Assembly: GCA_023213395.1 (NCBI GenBank)
Contig: CM041465.1
Span: forward strand, 24,435,741 to 24,499,740
Source: Cycas panzhihuaensis
Lineage: Eukaryota > Cycadophyta
Length of the DNA stretch: 64,000 nucleotides
Reading direction: 5' to 3'
Position 1 is the stretch's first letter, and each line of letters opens with the position of its first letter. The translations under genes and the position numbers were made by a program. The notes beneath the pieces are model-generated. The model was not told the DNA's origin and made no database searches. It saw nothing but the letters and a program-made list of their open reading frames with translations. Below are positions 61,442 to 64,000 of this stretch, one piece after another.

Positions 61442-62960
61442 TGGGTATCCTATCTACAAAGATTTATAATTATTTTGAAGTATAAATTAGGCAAACAAAA
61501 TCTTGTTGCTAATGCATTGAGTAGGTGAGTGATATTATTGACCACCAAGGCAAATGAGATGATAAGATTTGAAGCCATTAAGAATTTATATGACTCAAAC
61601 CCTAGCTTTAGAATAATTATAAAGCACTGTGAAAATCCTTTAATTGAGGTATGTGGTTCTTCATGTGATGATTACTTTATATAGGATGTCTACCTATTTA
61701 AGGAAAGATAATTATGCATCCCAATGGGCTCTATGAGAGAGAACATCATACAAAAGTTATATAGTAAAGGTCTTAGACGATATTTTAGCTAAAATAAGAC
61801 TATCGCTTTAGTAGAATAATTATAATTTTATCCTTTAATAAAGAGTAATATGATAATATTTATGGCATATTATTAGATATGCCAAATGGCTAAGGGATAT
61901 GCATAGAATAATGGCTTGTATATATCCTTACTAGTACTGGAAGAACTATGTATAAACTTGAGCATGGACTTTATATTGGGATTAGCATATACATAAAGAG
62001 GTAATGATTTAATTTTTGTTATCATTAATCATTTTTACAATATGGTTCATTTTATTGCATGTAAGAACACAAATTATGTAGTTAGGGTAATATATTTATT
62101 CTTTAAAGAGGTTATAAGGTTGCATATCATTTTGAAGACTATCACTTTGGATTGAGACATAAAGTCCTAAAGCCATTTCTAGAAGACTCTATGGAAGAAG
62201 TTGGAAATAAAACTTTAGTTTATTAGTGCCTACCATCCACAGATTGATGGCCAAACCAAAGTGGTATATAGAAGTTTGAAATACTTACTAAGGTGCATCA
62301 TTGGGGAGAAGCCCAAATAGTAGGATTTAGAATTAGCCTAGGTAGAATTTGCATATAATAGTTATATAAATAAGTCAATAGGTAATTCATCTTTTTAAGT
62401 TGTGTATGGTAAAAATACCAATGGTGTGCTAGATTTAGTACACCTACCTATTAGGGAAAAGGTGAGTGATGATACAGAAGCTTATGCAAAGCATATATAA
62501 TAGGTTCATGAGGAGTTAAGTAAAAAGTTATAGGATAATAAAAAAAAGTACAAGGAAGCAATAAACAAGACCTATAGATATAAGGTATTTAAATAAGGTA
62601 ATTTAGTAATGGTTTACTTAAGGAAAGATAGATTCACCCAATAGACCTACAACAAGCTCAAATACAAAATGGTTAGACTATGTCAAATTATAAAAAGAAT
62701 CAATAATAATGTGTATAAGGTAAATCTTCTAGAATACTTTGACATCTCTCCTAATTTTAATATTTTAGATCTATATACATATCATGGATCTACTCAAGGT
62801 ATATAGATCTAAAATATTAAAATTAGGAGAGATGAAGGCAAAGTGGCAAGTTGGGAGCCCCAAATACCAAGGAAAAAGTGAGAAGAAATTGAGTAGGTAT
62901 TAGATATGAAGATTATTAAGGTTTATATATATACATGCTATAAGTCAAGTGTTTAAGGTA
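61442..62960 (+). pseudogene. RNase H end and integrase of chromovirus-like element A
   Basis: It starts KWVSYLQRF, KYKLGKQNLVANALSR (end of RNase H, about 61440-61530), then integrase with SMDFILGLAY (about 61965) and FISAYHPQIDGQTKVVYRSL (about 62218-62280). In the last motif Lys stands where the catalytic Glu is expected. A C-terminal part (YKVNLLEYFDISPNFNILDLY) follows. A weak EEIE.VLDMKIIK near 62885-62920 could be a chromodomain start; I am unsure. Many stops. I cannot place the 3' LTR of A. Confidence 0.8.
62743..62834. repeat. perfect 35-bp inverted repeat
   Basis: The left arm 62743-62777 and right arm 62800-62834 are exact reverse complements, with a 22-bp loop. The left arm lies in the integrase C-terminal coding remnant of A; the right arm interrupts the expected continuation. 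Confidence 0.95.
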
Positions 62961-64000
62961 ACCAGGGGCAAGGACTATTACACACTAGGAACATATATAA
63001 GGAGACTCGAATAACATGTTTATCATGGGAAACTCCTAAGAGAGAAAACCCACCAACACAATGTTTATTATATTAGTATATTAAAACAATAACATAGTGT
63101 TTAATGTTGAGGTGGAATACGAGTAGATATTATGAGTTCATATTGATCTGAGTCACTTGGTTGGAATACAAAGGTGGTACATATAAATATACCCCAAAAT
63201 GGTGTCATAACCCTTCACATATAGATACGACTCTTCATTGTACATATTCATATAAGGACACATCCCTTTTTCCTACCTACTTGTGATAACTATCCCCTAA
63301 TGAAGCATTAAGTGTATAGTTAATGTAAGTTAACTATCATTAACGTGCCCCCTTAATATGAAAAGGGGGTGAAGAAAAATTAACTGATCCCTTAGTCTAG
63401 AGATTTGTTCTTATAGACCAATCCCCCCCTCAAGGATGATTTTGCTGAGTGTTGACTGGTGACATTTATCTAATAGATCCACAAATTGGTTCACAACCCA
63501 GTTAATGGTTGAGGAAGATTCCACTTGAAGCTTTCTTTCATCAAACACCTCTTAAACAATTGATTGGTATCTTGTTTTTAATATTGATACTTGATCTTGT
63601 AGACACTCTTAGATCAAACTAGGAGTTTCTTCCATAATTTATAATGTTTCATCAACCAAAGATGAGTATAAATTGAGCATAAGATATATACCTTTAGTTC
63701 AATTTAATTGACATAATAGTTTATCTTGTCCTTCCTTAATGACCTTAGAGGTTTGTACTTGATATAATCTCCTTAAGTATAGGTTAAGAAATATAAATTA
63801 AGTATTATTTTGATATAACTCTCCATTAAGTGTAGTTGTTATGTTTGACCTATTTATTAACTTATGATCAAATGGGTGTAATTGTCATCTTAGGTTAATT
63901 TAAATAGAAGGAATATTTCTAAAAGAATCTTTATCCTCCTCTATAACTGCTCTCTAGGAAAGATTTGTTTACCATAATGAATCAAGAGTGTGGGAGTGAA
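62961..64000. other. unassigned right end
   Basis: No gene or LTR boundary that I can defend. Part is probably the 3' LTR or tail of element A. A purine run AAAAGGGGGTGAAG at 63360-63373 could be a polypurine tract of another element continuing past the window. Confidence 0.35.

Overview
This window looks like a repeat-dominated intergenic tract from a large seed-plant nuclear genome. I see no intact single-copy host gene, no rRNA or tRNA gene and no bacterial-type operon. Almost every base that can be assigned belongs to LTR retrotransposons inserted into one another. The evidence for a plant is the set of element families: Ty1/copia elements with tRNA-Met-type primer sites, a chromovirus-like Ty3/gypsy element, and very long (about 16.8 kb) Tat-type Ty3/gypsy elements with 2.7-3.1 kb LTRs. 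I cannot name the species. Coding regions are heavily decayed, and most in-frame stops are TAG, TGA or TAA where relatives read CAG, CGA, CAA or TGG, as expected from deamination of methylated cytosine.

Layout, with my labels. F (1-2185, +): 3' part of a copia element. It abuts D (2186-13452, -), a Tat-type gypsy element that has lost its 3' end. 13453-13877 is unassigned. E (13878-19240, -): copia element complete from LTR to LTR with target-site duplication (TSD) GAAAA. 19246-20137 is AT-rich and unassigned, and is followed by a copia LTR, G (20138-20414, -). A (+): an old chromovirus-like gypsy element that is the substrate for three insertions and survives as pieces at about 20415-20860, 37749-39356, 56201-56771 and 61437-62960. 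The insertions are C (20861-37743, +, Tat-type, TSD TAGGG), B (39357-56200, +, Tat-type, TSD TAAGT/CAAGT) and H (56772-61436, +, small non-autonomous element, TSD CTAAG). Beyond about 62960 I recognise nothing secure.

The most interesting content is in the Tat-type family (B, C, D). Each has one long gag-protease-RT-RNase H-integrase reading frame. Downstream of integrase, B and C carry two further modules before the 3' LTR: (i) a gene on the opposite strand and (ii) a second, archaeal-type RNase H with its own start codon. The antisense gene can be read as three exons with conserved splice signals. In C the spliced length is exactly 624 codons with no frameshift, and the same structure is found in B. 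D keeps only its last exon. The protein has a region resembling plant mobile domain (PMD) proteins, an acidic tail with AGPSG repeats and a predicted coiled coil. Its TATA box and the aRNase H start lie back to back across about 540 bp. The LTRs of this family also share a palindrome cluster, a hairpin and a TATA box.

Extra antisense ORFs and PMD domains in plant Ty3/gypsy elements have been reported in general terms. Novelty of this exact spliced architecture must therefore be tested by database search.
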